The notes beneath the pieces are model-generated. The model saw nothing but the letters and a program-made list of their open reading frames with translations. It was not told where the DNA came from and searched no databases. Below are positions 25,970 to 35,510 of a stretch of DNA of 64,000 nucleotides, piece by piece. The position numbers and the translations under genes are program-made. Origin of the DNA: UBA2108 sp963925495 (lineage in GTDB: Bacteria > Bacteroidota > Bacteroidia > Flavobacteriales_G > Salibacteraceae); contig CAWUST010000041.1 in assembly GCA_963925495.1 (NCBI GenBank), forward strand, positions 31,846 to 95,845. Direction: 5' to 3'. Within the stretch, counting starts at the first letter, position 1; every line of letters begins with the position of its first letter.

Positions 25970-27295
25970 GTGCAAGAGAAGGTTGTAAAGTGGTTTAAAA
26001 GTCATATCCAAAACTGGGAAAAGTCTACGTATTTACTCGCAGTAAGTGGGGGCGTTGATTCTGTGGTTTTGTGCCATTTGTTTCAAAATCTAGGGTTGAA
26101 TTTTGAAGTTGCTCATTGCAATTTTAGTCTTAGAGGCCAGGAATCGGAAGGAGATGAGGAGTTTGTGAAAAACCTAGCATCCCAGTTAAAAGTAGAATTC
26201 AACGTCATTCATTTCGAAACTAAAGAACTAGCAAAAAAAGAAAAACTAAGCACACAAGAAGCAGCCAGAAAACTCAGGTACAATTGGTTTGAAAATCTTC
26301 GTAGAGAAAAAAAGCTAGATCTTGTTGCAGTGGGAACTCACAAAAGTGATGAAACGGAAACCATGCTCATTAATTTAATTCGAGGTGCTGGAATAAGGGG
26401 TTTACATGGAATTATTCCAAATAATAATGGTGTTATTCGGCCTCTCTTGTCAGTGGCTCGAAAAGAAATAATGGATTGGGCCAATTCAAATAATCTAAAG
26501 TGGAGAGAAGATTCAAGTAATGAATCGGATAATTACATGCGTAATAATATCCGACATCATGTTATCCCTCCATTGAAAGAAATACGAGAAAACATAGAAG
26601 AACAATTTTCGGAAAGCGCCGAGGCAATTAGAGATTACCAACAGGTTTTGGAAAATGAAATAGCTCGTTTGAAACCAACGATAATGACGCGTGAAAAGGA
26701 ATATTGGAAAATTGACAAGTCTGCGCTTTTGGCATTAAAACCCACGTATGTTTATTTGTACGAACTCCTCATTGACTTTGGTTTTAGCTATTGGGTTTGT
26801 AAAGATATTGTCGGTTCAATTCAACAAAAAAGTCAACCGGGTGGAGTTTTTCATGGGACATCGGCAACTTTGGTAAATGACAGAAACTATTTGATTGTAA
26901 AGCCAAATCGTTTAGAAAACCTAGGCGCTGTTGGGATTAACGAAACAACCAGTAGTATTAAAGAACCACTTAACCTAAACATGGAGGTGTTGGATATTTC
27001 GAGTTTTCAGCTGGATAAATCCCCGAATAACGCCACCATTGATTTTTCTAAGTTGCATTTTCCCTTAACATTAAGGCCTTGGAAAAACGGAGACAGATTT
27101 CAACCGTTTGGAATGCAAGGCATGAAAAAAGTAAGCGACTTTTTAATTGATCAAAAAATTCCACGGAACTTAAAAAAAGGGATTTACGTATTGGAATGTA
27201 AAAACGAAATTGTTTGGGTTGTGGGGTTTAGAATTGACGATAGGTTTAAGGTTGATGAAAATACTGATAAGGTTTATCAGTTGGAATTAATTTAA
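25970..27295 (+). CDS. tilS: tRNA(Ile)-lysidine synthase
   Basis: The 441-residue enzyme attaches lysine to C34 of tRNA-Ile(CAU), changing decoding to AUA. The N-terminal PP-loop ATP-binding motif is LLAVSGGVDSVVLCHLF. Further TilS landmarks are VAHCNFSLRGQES, LVAVGTHKSDETETMLINL, the RGAGIRGLHGI loop and NYMRNNIRHHVIPPL. The C-terminal tRNA-binding domain includes RPWKNGDRFQPFGMQGMKKVSDFLID. The start is a GTG at 25970; no in-frame ATG lies close by. It is divergent from the DUF3109 gene and its stop overlaps that of the convergent ABC permease. Confidence 0.95.
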   Translation: MQEKVVKWFKSHIQNWEKSTYLLAVSGGVDSVVLCHLFQNLGLNFEVAHCNFSLRGQESEGDEEFVKNLASQLKVEFNVIHFETKELAKKEKLSTQEAARKLRYNWFENLRREKKLDLVAVGTHKSDETETMLINLIRGAGIRGLHGIIPNNNGVIRPLLSVARKEIMDWANSNNLKWREDSSNESDNYMRNNIRHHVIPPLKEIRENIEEQFSESAEAIRDYQQVLENEIARLKPTIMTREKEYWKIDKSALLALKPTYVYLYELLIDFGFSYWVCKDIVGSIQQKSQPGGVFHGTSATLVNDRNYLIVKPNRLENLGAVGINETTSSIKEPLNLNMEVLDISSFQLDKSPNNATIDFSKLHFPLTLRPWKNGDRFQPFGMQGMKKVSDFLIDQKIPRNLKKGIYVLECKNEIVWVVGFRIDDRFKVDENTDKVYQLELI

Positions 27296-28539
27296 TTCAT
27301 TCTAATCGCTTCCACGGGATCTAACCTTGATGCAATATATGCGGGCCAAATGCCAGAAATAGTTCCAATAGCTGCAGAAAGACTTAGCCCTAAAATAATG
27401 TTGTCTGACGAAAGGCTAAGGTAAAACTTTCCAGTTGCGTTTACAATTAAAGTAAGTGAGAAAATTATTAGTAAACCGAAAAGCCCACCCATCAAACAAA
27501 GAAAAACGGCTTCACTCAAAAACTGAAAGAGAATAAAGAAATTTTTAGCACCTAGAGATTTTTGAATGCCGATTAAGCCCGTGCGTTCCTTTACGGAAAC
27601 AAACATGATATTGGCAATACTGAAACCACCAACCAAGATAGAAAAGAGGCCAATTATTCCACCCGCTATTCCAAGCACATCAAACAATTTCGCAAAAGTA
27701 TTGGTGAGCATACTGGTTTGATTTAACGCAAAATTGTCGTCCGCTTTAGGTTTAAGCTTTCTCATTCCTCGCATTACTCCAGTAAGTTCATCAATGAGCT
27801 GTTGGTTACTAACATTGGGTAAAGCTTTTACCATAATAAATGGGTTTACTCTCGGACTAGATATATCTGTAAACTTACGAGCAAAATTTATGGGAATAAA
27901 TATTTGTTGGTCTTGACTATTTCCTAAAAAACTTTCCCCCTCACGTTGAAAAACACCAATTATTTTCATTTTTTGACGTTTGACTTCAATGCTTTTACCT
28001 ATTGGGTTTCCACCCCCAAACAACACACCTGCTATATCAGCCCCAATAATGCAATAGGGGCGTCCGCCTTCGCTTTCCGAAATGGTAAAGTAACGTCCAG
28101 ATGCTAATTGCAGGTCCTTAACTCGGTAGTATTCATAAGAAACGGCAGCAAGTTCTATGGCTTCAAAGGCATTTTCTTTGTATTCGGCAGTGGCAGATTG
28201 GCCAATCATAAAACAGGCCGCTTGCGCATATTTCGATTTTTTTTGAATTGCTCCTAGCTCATCTAAATCGGGTAGAGGTCTATTAATAAATTTCCACCAA
28301 GGATAATCTTGCCCAAACGTCCAAGGCCATTTTTGTACAAATACCACATTATCGCCTAAAGATTCAATGCTTCCTTTTATACTGTTTTCCAAACTATCCA
28401 CTAATGTAAAAACAGAGATAATTGCAAATATTCCTATAGTAACTCCAAGTAAAGAAAGTACCGTACGCAGTCGATTTACACGTAAAGCTTGCAGAGCAAA
28501 TAATAGACTTTCGCGCAAAAGAGTTATATAAAATTTCAT
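27292..28539 (-). CDS. MacB/FtsX-type ABC transporter permease
   Basis: The 415-residue protein has the MacB permease layout: an N-terminal helix after ALQALRVNRLRTVLSLLGVTIGIFAII, a periplasmic MacB_PCD domain (about 45-270, with GRYFTISE and CIIGADIAGVLFGG) and three C-terminal helices in an FtsX domain (GLFSILVGGFSIANIMFVSVKERTGLIGIQKSLGAK). It would pump an unknown substrate or act on the envelope with an ATPase partner. No ATPase gene is near; the partner must be elsewhere. It starts inside the last codons of the PH-domain gene (4-base overlap) and shares its stop region with convergent tilS. Confidence 0.92.
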   Translation of the reverse strand: MKFYITLLRESLLFALQALRVNRLRTVLSLLGVTIGIFAIISVFTLVDSLENSIKGSIESLGDNVVFVQKWPWTFGQDYPWWKFINRPLPDLDELGAIQKKSKYAQAACFMIGQSATAEYKENAFEAIELAAVSYEYYRVKDLQLASGRYFTISESEGGRPYCIIGADIAGVLFGGGNPIGKSIEVKRQKMKIIGVFQREGESFLGNSQDQQIFIPINFARKFTDISSPRVNPFIMVKALPNVSNQQLIDELTGVMRGMRKLKPKADDNFALNQTSMLTNTFAKLFDVLGIAGGIIGLFSILVGGFSIANIMFVSVKERTGLIGIQKSLGAKNFFILFQFLSEAVFLCLMGGLFGLLIIFSLTLIVNATGKFYLSLSSDNIILGLSLSAAIGTISGIWPAYIASRLDPVEAIRMN

Positions 28540-29078
28540 GGGTTAGGAAGCTTGTCTTCTATACGTTTAAGCGTTTCAGAAATCTCTAATAATACATCTG
28601 TATTGTTATTTGAAGAAGCAACAGAAGGCGCTCCAGAGTGTGCCTGTGATTTAATAGCTTGGCGCTGTGCTAGTACCTTTTCTTTAAATTCTTTTGCGCC
28701 ATTTAAGCCTATTAAAGTTAAATCTCCTCCTGGTCCAGCTCTCTGTCCTCCAGCAGTTTCTATTTGCAAAATAGCCAACCCGAAGTAACGAAGTAATGGG
28801 CCTTCTTTAAAAGCTAAATCTTGAATATTTTCTAATGGAATTGTTTTTTCCAGAGTAACCATTACTCCTTTTTTAAAATATAAGGTGTTTTCGTTGAGCT
28901 GACATTCCAAGGCATTGTATTGTTTTTTTGTCCAATATTTCCCAAAACCTAAAATCCAAACTAGTATAAACATCCAGCCAAAAAAAGGAATGAGACCAAT
29001 AAAACATCCCAATACAAAAAAGTATGTTTTTATTTTTGGGTTAAAGCTTGGTTTATCAATAATATTTTCTTTTTCCAT
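28536..29078 (-). CDS. Membrane protein with bacterial PH domain
   Basis: The 180-residue protein has two close hydrophobic helices (about 17-46, TYFFVLGCFIGLIPFFGWMF and following) and a YdbS/bPH2-like domain at about 55-125 (NENTLYFKKGVMVTLEKTIPLENIQDLAFKEGPLLRYFGLAILQIET). A Ser/Gln linker and a short coiled tail (LLEISETLKRIEDKL) follow. Its function is unknown. It overlaps the ABC permease by 4 bases (ATGA), so the pair is translationally coupled and may work together at the inner membrane. A perfect -7 element ends 5 bases before the ATG. Confidence 0.85.
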   Translation of the reverse strand: MEKENIIDKPSFNPKIKTYFFVLGCFIGLIPFFGWMFILVWILGFGKYWTKKQYNALECQLNENTLYFKKGVMVTLEKTIPLENIQDLAFKEGPLLRYFGLAILQIETAGGQRAGPGGDLTLIGLNGAKEFKEKVLAQRQAIKSQAHSGAPSVASSNNNTDVLLEISETLKRIEDKLPNP

Positions 29079-29083
29079 TTTTT

Positions 29084-29091
29084 CAAAAGTA
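29084..29091 (-). promoter_or_regulatory. -7 element TACTTTTG of PH-protein/permease operon
   Basis: Perfect TAnnTTTG on the minus strand, with only 5 bases between it and the ATG at 29078. This implies a leaderless or near-leaderless transcript. Confidence 0.6.
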
Positions 29092-29428
29092 ATTCAGATA
29101 GAACAGATACTTGTAAGTAAAAGGAAGAATGGTATTTGGATTCAATGTGCAGAAAAAGCAGATGAGGAGCGGTGGATTATGGGCATAAAAAAAGCTATCT
29201 CAATTTTCATTAAGAGGGCTTTTCTGTAAATCAATATTGTTATTATTTTACCTCAACAGTGCCAAGCTTGAAAGTTTTAGTGTTTTTTTATTCACAGTGT
29301 TTTGAGTATTATGGGCTAAAAGTACTTGTTTTACAATTATTCTAATGCAAAAAACGAATAGGTGGTTGCACGCAATTGTATCGGTAGATTACCGTATTTT
29401 GAGATTTGTGCAGTTATTCGGGTATAAA
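29092..29428. other. Intergenic region, no supported gene
   Basis: About 340 bases between the PH-protein promoter and the terminator of the efflux operon. Open frames on the plus strand here run antisense to, or extend from, the neighbouring gene and have no recognisable domain. Nothing else is seen. Confidence 0.5.
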
Positions 29429-29466
29429 TTAAAAAACCCCCAAACCAATTAAGGAATTGGGGGGTT
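29429..29466 (-). terminator. Rho-independent terminator of efflux operon
   Basis: On the minus strand a C5-6/G5 stem with an inner CCAATT/AATTGG stem is followed by a T6 run (the A6 run at 29431-29436 on the plus strand). It lies 20 bases after the stop of the RND gene. Confidence 0.85.
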
Positions 29467-29486
29467 AAATATTGTAGATGGATATT

Positions 29487-32400
29487 TTACCCTCTGGCTT
29501 TCACGCCCATTTTGTACTTCAGTCTTATAAGTAAATAGTACATAACGGGCACAATTACCAAGGTTAAAAAGGTTGCGAAAACCAATCCGAAAATTATGGC
29601 CCAACTCATAGGACCCCAGAACATAACGTTTTCTCCTCCAAGATAAATATCAGGATTCCAATCGCTTAACAAACCAAAGAAATCGATGTTCATTCCTGTA
29701 GCAAGAGGAAGTAAACCCAGTACCGTTGTTACGGCAGTAAGTAAAACTGGACGTAAACGAGTTTTTCCACCTTCAGCAATTGCTTGTATTATTTCAGGAA
29801 CCGAGAGTTTATCTCCTTTTTCAGGATCCATGTTTAACTCGCCCATTTTTCTAGCAATCACTAAATTGGTATAATCCAGCAATACAATGGCATTATTTAC
29901 CACAATTCCAGCGAGTGAAATAATTCCAATCATGGTCATTATTACGACAAAATCCATTCTGAAAATAACCAATCCTAAAAACACACCAATCAATGAAAAT
30001 ACTACGGAACCGACAATTATAACAGGAGTACTCAAAGAATTAAACTGAGAAACTATGATTAGAAAAATTAGAAAAACCGCAATTAATAAAGCATTCATCA
30101 AAAAGGCGGATTCTTTGGCCTGATCTTCTTGTTCACCAGCGAATTTCATGTTATTTTCTTCTGGTAATTCATAATCAGCAACGGCTTTTTCAATTTCGGC
30201 AACTACTTCGTTGGCATTGTATCCGTCTAGCACATTGGAAGTAACCGATATCATACGGTTCATATTTTTTCTTTTAACGGAGCTATACGTCGAAGTCTTT
30301 TTTGCCGAAGCAACTGATGATATTGGAACCTGACTAATTTTCCCGTTTGAAGGATCTCTAAAAGTAATTTTTTGATCCATTAATAAGTCCGCGTTGTTAC
30401 GATAATCGCCGTTCAATCGAATAACAATATCGTAATCTTCGCCGCCTTCTTTGTAGGTAGAAACTTCCATTCCAAACAAAGCTGACCGAAGAGTAGATCC
30501 AATTTGATAAGTAGACACATTAAATCGCCTTGCCTTTTTTCTGTCTACTTCAATCAAATATTCAGGTTTTCCAATTTCTACATCTAATTTCAACTCCTCT
30601 ATTCCGCCAATGTTTTGTTTATTAATAAAATTCTTAACATTTTCAGCTTGAGCAATCAAATTATCGTAATCCTCTCCTGTTATTTCTATGGTAATGGGCT
30701 TGCCTACCGGAGGGCCGTCGTTGTTTTTGTCAACTACAACTTGTATCCCGGGAATTCCTCTAACTATTTTTCGAATGTCTTCCATTACAACAGAAGTTTC
30801 AATTCCTCTTCGATGCTGAAATTCAACAAAACTTACTGTTATTCTAGATTTGTTGGGAGTAACTCCCATGCTCGGACCTTGCGAAGGATCAGCAGCGCCT
30901 TCACCAACTTGGGCAATTACAGATTTTATAAGGTAGTTTCTTCCTGTACCTTTTACTTTTGCTCCTGTAGTATCGTCATAAACTTTAGCGTAATCTAAAA
31001 TTCTTGCCTCTAAAGTTTTGGTTATTTCATTGGTTTCGTTAATTCCAGTTCCAATAGGGGTTTCAATAAAAATATTGACATATTTAGGTTGCCCGATAGG
31101 AAAGAAAATGATTTTTGGAGGAACGACAATTAATAACCCAATTGACAAGAACAATAGACCAAATGTTCCAGCAAAAAAGAAAACAGGGTTCCATCTTCTT
31201 AATGCAAATGCTAGAAAGGATCTATAAATTTTTTCCAAATAAGGCAGGAGCTTTTGCTGAAAACATATGGTGCCGGGAGCAAGAAGGTAGAAATTGGCAA
31301 ATCCCAAAAGACCCGCTATTATAGCCAAACTTCCTAGTGTATTAATGCCCACAATTCGCATTAGAAAACCAAAAACAATTAGTGAAACACCAATTATAGC
31401 CTGCTTTTTCGCGTTTCCTTTTTTCTCTTCTAACTTCATAAAAGACGCGGTTAAAACAGGGTTTATCACCAAGGCTACAAATAAGGAAGAACCCAATACG
31501 GTCATTAATGTAACTGGTAGCCAAAACATAAATTCACCCATCATACCAGGCCAAATTGCCAATGGTAAAAATGCCGCTAATGTTGTGGCAGTGGAAGCAA
31601 TAATAGGCATGGCAACTTCCCCCACACCATGTTTTGCAGCCCTTGCAGCAGACATTCCGTCTTCATCCATCAATCGATAAATGTTCTCTACTACAACAAT
31701 TCCATTATCGACAAGCATTCCTAATGCTAGAATTAACGAGAACAAAACCATGGTATTAAGAGTAACCCCTACGGCACCTAAAATAAACATGGAAAGAAGC
31801 ATACTTAATGGAATAGCAATACCAACAAACAAGGCATTTCTAAGTCCCAAAAAGAACAATAGAACAAGTACTACCAACAGAATTCCAAAAATGATACTGT
31901 TTTCTAATTCGCTTACCATTCTTTTGGTATCGTCACTTTGGTCATTGGTTTTGGTTATGGTAACGTCACTTGGGATGGTAGTTTTTTGTGCTTCTTCAAT
32001 AATTTTGTCAATGGATTCAGACGCGTTTATCAAGTTCGCACCACCACGTTTTTTAACATCAACCATTACAACGGGCTGCTGGTATTCACGGGCAAAACTG
32101 GTTACTTCAGCTTCCTCAAATACAACTTCTGCAATATCTCTTAGATATACAATGTTGAATTTTTCTTGTTTTATAGTAACATCTTCGATTTCTGAAGCAC
32201 TTGTAAAATCACCTACTACACGAACAGTTCTTCGTGTATTTCCACTTAAAACATCTCCACCAGAAATGGTAATGTTCTCATTTTTTATGGCATTTGCAAT
32301 ATCATTAAAACTAATTTCCATGGCCTCCATTTTTGCAAGGTCCACGTTTATTTTCATTTCTTTTCCAGTAACACCACGTATGTCTACTTCGGTAATTTCA

Positions 32401-32948
32401 GGAAGCCCCTCAATTTTGTCTTCCAAATACTCGGCATACTCATTTAACTGATCCACAGAGTAATCGCCCGATAAATTAATATTTACGATAGGCATCATTT
32501 CCGAAAAATTCATTTCAAAAATATTTGGATCGGCAGGTAAATCATTAGGAAAATCCGGATCACCTTTTGCCAAATCAACTTTATCTTTAACCTTCCGTAG
32601 GGCTTCTTCAGGAGAAATACTAAAATCAAATTCTATCAAAATAGTAGAATAACCTTGTACAGTTGTTGAGGTCATTTTATCGATTCCAGAAATGGATTTT
32701 ATTTCTTTTTCTAATGGACGAGTAATAAGTTTTTCAATGTCAGCCGCAGAGTTTCCAGGATAAGGGGTTCCAACATAAATTTGAGGAATTACAATCTCCG
32801 GAAATGCTTCACGAGGCATAGATAAATAAGTGGCAAGTCCAGCCATTAATATGATGGCCGTTAGTACATAAACGGTCATTTTATTTTTAAGTGAAATACT
32901 TGAGAGTTTAAACTCTTTTAATATTCCGTGATTTTCTTTTTGTTCCAT
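29487..32948 (-). CDS. RND efflux pump inner-membrane transporter
   Basis: This 1153-residue protein is a hydrophobe/amphiphile efflux (AcrB-type) RND transporter. It has two sets of membrane helices and two large periplasmic loops. Landmarks are the N-terminal AIILMAGLATYLSMPREAFPEIVIPQIYV, the helix-4 proton-relay region LALGMLVDNGIVVVENIYRLM, and the C-terminal repeat of it, IGIISLAGIVVNNAIVLLDY. It is longer than AcrB because of additional hydrophobic segments after residue 500 (QAIIGVSLIVFGFLMRIVGINTLGSLAIIAGLLG). It is the last gene of the tetR-tolC-MFP-RND operon and ends in an intrinsic terminator. Substrates cannot be told from sequence. Confidence 0.96.
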   Translation of the reverse strand: MEQKENHGILKEFKLSSISLKNKMTVYVLTAIILMAGLATYLSMPREAFPEIVIPQIYVGTPYPGNSAADIEKLITRPLEKEIKSISGIDKMTSTTVQGYSTILIEFDFSISPEEALRKVKDKVDLAKGDPDFPNDLPADPNIFEMNFSEMMPIVNINLSGDYSVDQLNEYAEYLEDKIEGLPEITEVDIRGVTGKEMKINVDLAKMEAMEISFNDIANAIKNENITISGGDVLSGNTRRTVRVVGDFTSASEIEDVTIKQEKFNIVYLRDIAEVVFEEAEVTSFAREYQQPVVMVDVKKRGGANLINASESIDKIIEEAQKTTIPSDVTITKTNDQSDDTKRMVSELENSIIFGILLVVLVLLFFLGLRNALFVGIAIPLSMLLSMFILGAVGVTLNTMVLFSLILALGMLVDNGIVVVENIYRLMDEDGMSAARAAKHGVGEVAMPIIASTATTLAAFLPLAIWPGMMGEFMFWLPVTLMTVLGSSLFVALVINPVLTASFMKLEEKKGNAKKQAIIGVSLIVFGFLMRIVGINTLGSLAIIAGLLGFANFYLLAPGTICFQQKLLPYLEKIYRSFLAFALRRWNPVFFFAGTFGLLFLSIGLLIVVPPKIIFFPIGQPKYVNIFIETPIGTGINETNEITKTLEARILDYAKVYDDTTGAKVKGTGRNYLIKSVIAQVGEGAADPSQGPSMGVTPNKSRITVSFVEFQHRRGIETSVVMEDIRKIVRGIPGIQVVVDKNNDGPPVGKPITIEITGEDYDNLIAQAENVKNFINKQNIGGIEELKLDVEIGKPEYLIEVDRKKARRFNVSTYQIGSTLRSALFGMEVSTYKEGGEDYDIVIRLNGDYRNNADLLMDQKITFRDPSNGKISQVPISSVASAKKTSTYSSVKRKNMNRMISVTSNVLDGYNANEVVAEIEKAVADYELPEENNMKFAGEQEDQAKESAFLMNALLIAVFLIFLIIVSQFNSLSTPVIIVGSVVFSLIGVFLGLVIFRMDFVVIMTMIGIISLAGIVVNNAIVLLDYTNLVIARKMGELNMDPEKGDKLSVPEIIQAIAEGGKTRLRPVLLTAVTTVLGLLPLATGMNIDFFGLLSDWNPDIYLGGENVMFWGPMSWAIIFGLVFATFLTLVIVPVMYYLLIRLKYKMGVKARG

Positions 32949-32972
32949 TACTTAGGTGTTTGAAAACGTGTT

Positions 32973-34103
32973 TTAGTTTTTAATGTCTACTTGTTCTCCG
33001 TTTCTAATGCTTCTAGCTCCTTTGTCGATCACGTTTTGGCCGCCCGATAATCCAGCAGATATAAATGCCAAGCCTTTATAACTCATTCCCACTTCAACAA
33101 CTTTTTTTCTAGCTATTGACGCACCGTTTTTGTTCTCAACAACATAAACATATTGACTTCCGCCAGCTCCCTGCATAAGCAATTCGCTAGATATTACAAC
33201 TACCGAATCTTTTGAGAAATCTTCAATTTCTAATAATGCCACCATATTTGGTTTTAAGGCATTATTGGTATTTTTAATGCTTGTTTTTATTTTAAAAGTT
33301 CGGTTAGCAGCATTAATAAACTGCCCTATTCTATCAATAGTACTTTCCAAATTAACTTTCAGTGAGGGCAACGAAACCATAATTTTATCTCCTTTTTTAA
33401 CCCTTCCTAAATAATTTTCAGATACGTCAGCTTTTATATAAACCAAATCCAAGTTAATCAAACGAATAAGTGGAAAACCAGGCATAGCCATTTCACCAGC
33501 ATTAGAAAATGTTTCGTCAATAACTCCAGCAAACGGAGCTTTTACACTACCCATTGCAATTTGCGTTTGCAAAGTATTCAAACCACTTTTTAGCGCATCA
33601 CGATTGCTTTTTGCTTGCAAATACTGCATTTCCGATCCAATATTTTGATCCCAAAGTTTTTTCTGTTTTTTGTAAGTAGTTTCTACAAGTTCTAGATGAG
33701 TTTTCAGTTCTAGTTCTTTATCCCGCATGATACTCACATCAATTACAACCACCACTTGACCTTTGGAAACCTTGTCGCCTTCTTTAACTTTTACTTCAAG
33801 AATTTTCCCAGAAACCTCAGAGTAAATCTGAACGTTTTTATCCGACTCTACTGTACCATAAACTTGAAAATAATGTTTGAAATTATCAATTTTGGCAGTT
33901 TCTGTTGTCACCAAAGTAAAAGATTTGGTTGTGTCCAAATCAGTAATTTTTGCTTCAATTTCGACAATACTTATAGATAGTTCATCTTTTACTATTTTTA
34001 ATGAATCTTTTTGCGCGATAAGAGTTTCTAATTCGTTTAATTCGGATGCGCCACAGGCTGCCAATAGGAAGACAGTTACAGATAATATTATTAGATTTTT
34101 CAT
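32973..34103 (-). CDS. RND efflux periplasmic adaptor (membrane fusion protein), lipoprotein
   Basis: From the ATG at 34101-34103 the protein is 376 residues and begins with a lipoprotein signal (MKNLIILSVTVFLLAACG), which is why I prefer this start to the upstream ATG at 34166. A coiled coil (about 25-60) is followed by the HlyD-type lipoyl/barrel-sandwich domain (VQIYSEVSGKILEVKVKEGDKVSKGQVVVVID), a hairpin (LELKTHLELVETTYKKQKKL), and the second lipoyl half (MGSVKAPFAGVIDETFSNAGE). Beta-barrel and membrane-proximal domains come last. It links the RND pump to TolC. The gap to tolC is 43 bases and to the RND gene 24. Confidence 0.94.
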   Translation of the reverse strand: MKNLIILSVTVFLLAACGASELNELETLIAQKDSLKIVKDELSISIVEIEAKITDLDTTKSFTLVTTETAKIDNFKHYFQVYGTVESDKNVQIYSEVSGKILEVKVKEGDKVSKGQVVVVIDVSIMRDKELELKTHLELVETTYKKQKKLWDQNIGSEMQYLQAKSNRDALKSGLNTLQTQIAMGSVKAPFAGVIDETFSNAGEMAMPGFPLIRLINLDLVYIKADVSENYLGRVKKGDKIMVSLPSLKVNLESTIDRIGQFINAANRTFKIKTSIKNTNNALKPNMVALLEIEDFSKDSVVVISSELLMQGAGGSQYVYVVENKNGASIARKKVVEVGMSYKGLAFISAGLSGGQNVIDKGARSIRNGEQVDIKN

Positions 34104-34146
34104 TTGAGTGTTTTTTATTAAGTGATACAGGTTTGTTTTTCTAGTT

Positions 34147-35499
34147 TTAAAGTTTTCCAAGGGCATAATCTAAATCTGCTTTGGACGTAATAACATCATA
34201 CATGGATAATACAAAGTTGATTTGGCTTTGCAAAAACTGATTTTCGGTTTGGGTTAATTCAACGCTAGAACTCATTCCCTCTTTGTATTTAATACGAGTT
34301 TGGTCTTTTATTCTACTTGATAAGTCTAGGTTTTTTTGATTAATATCTAGCTTGTTCATTGCCGCTTCGTATGTGTTTCGTTTATTAGCTAAGTCCAATT
34401 GTAAGCCCTGTTCCATTTGCTCAAGTTGTAATTCAGCTTGCTCTAGGCCAACTTTGGCTTGCTGAACTTTCATGTGCCTTTGCCCTCCAGTAAAAATTGG
34501 TAGGTTAAGTTGAAGGCCTACTATAGTAGTAGGAAACCATTTCCCGGAATTTGAAAATGCATTGAATTTATTCCCAAAATTGTTTCCTTCAAGATTTAGA
34601 AAACCGTAAAGCTTTGGATAGTAGGTCATTTTTTCATTACTCAGGCTTAAACTTTGCGATTCTAAGTTGGCAGAAGCTCGTCTGTAATCGACATGTGTAC
34701 TTAAAGAAAGTTTGGCATTCAAATTTTCATTCTTTGCTATGAAAGGTTTTTTTATTGCTTCAATATCCTGAGTTAAAACTATAGTTTCTCCAATGGGCAT
34801 TCCCATTGTAAATTTCAACATGTCTTGAGAAACCTTATATCCATTTATGGTTTCAATAAGTACACTTTGAGTATTTAAAAGCAATAGCTTTACTTGATCC
34901 AAATCTTTTTCTTCTAAAAAACCAGCAACATAAATGGCTTGGTTTTCTTTAACCAGACTTTTCAATTTAGCCTCATTTTCTTTGACATAATCCAAGTTCA
35001 TTTTGGAAACAATTGCTAAACCATAGGCCTTGACAACATCACGTTTAATTTCAACTACCGATTTAGCTTTTTTGGCATAAGCAAGTTCTCTGTAGGTCTT
35101 TGATACTTTCAAACCGATAACATAAGCCCCATCAAAAATCATTTGATTTACTTGAATACCCGTTTTCATATTATGTTTTGTGCCAAATTGTAACTCTGCA
35201 AATTCATCGGCAGGGGCATTGGGATCAAATGCGTTTGCGGGAATTAATTGAGTAGGGATGTCAATAAAATAATTGTAGGATGCGTTTCCCATAATTTGAG
35301 GTAATCCAAGTCCAGTTATTTCTTTAACTTTTTGCTCTGCCATGGTCACATCCATTATTGCTCCTCGAGTAAAATAGGAGTTTACAACAGCAAAATCTTG
35401 CGCTTCCTTTAGGGTAAAGTCTGTTTTCTTTTCTTCTGCTTGGGAAAACAACCCAAGAGAACTCATGAACAACAGAGCTAGTATTAATGTGTTTTTCAT
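34147..35499 (-). CDS. TolC family outer membrane efflux protein
   Basis: The 450-residue protein has a signal peptide (MKNTLILALLFMSSLGLFSQ) and two structural repeats of long alpha helices with short strands, as in TolC. Family features are FTLKEAQDFAVVNSY near the N-terminus, GLQLNLPIFTGGQRHMKVQQAKVGLEQAELQLEQ in the second repeat and KIKEGMSS-type KYKEGMSSSVELTQTENQFLQSQINF near the C-terminus. It provides the outer-membrane duct for the pump. It starts 11 bases after the tetR stop. Confidence 0.94.
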   Translation of the reverse strand: MKNTLILALLFMSSLGLFSQAEEKKTDFTLKEAQDFAVVNSYFTRGAIMDVTMAEQKVKEITGLGLPQIMGNASYNYFIDIPTQLIPANAFDPNAPADEFAELQFGTKHNMKTGIQVNQMIFDGAYVIGLKVSKTYRELAYAKKAKSVVEIKRDVVKAYGLAIVSKMNLDYVKENEAKLKSLVKENQAIYVAGFLEEKDLDQVKLLLLNTQSVLIETINGYKVSQDMLKFTMGMPIGETIVLTQDIEAIKKPFIAKNENLNAKLSLSTHVDYRRASANLESQSLSLSNEKMTYYPKLYGFLNLEGNNFGNKFNAFSNSGKWFPTTIVGLQLNLPIFTGGQRHMKVQQAKVGLEQAELQLEQMEQGLQLDLANKRNTYEAAMNKLDINQKNLDLSSRIKDQTRIKYKEGMSSSVELTQTENQFLQSQINFVLSMYDVITSKADLDYALGKL

Positions 35500-35510
35500 T
35501 TTTTAGGCGT

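Noticed and set aside
31681..32451. Long plus-strand frame of 256 codons inside the RND gene
   Set aside because: Antisense shadow of a strongly supported transporter gene, Ser/Thr-rich composition with no domain.
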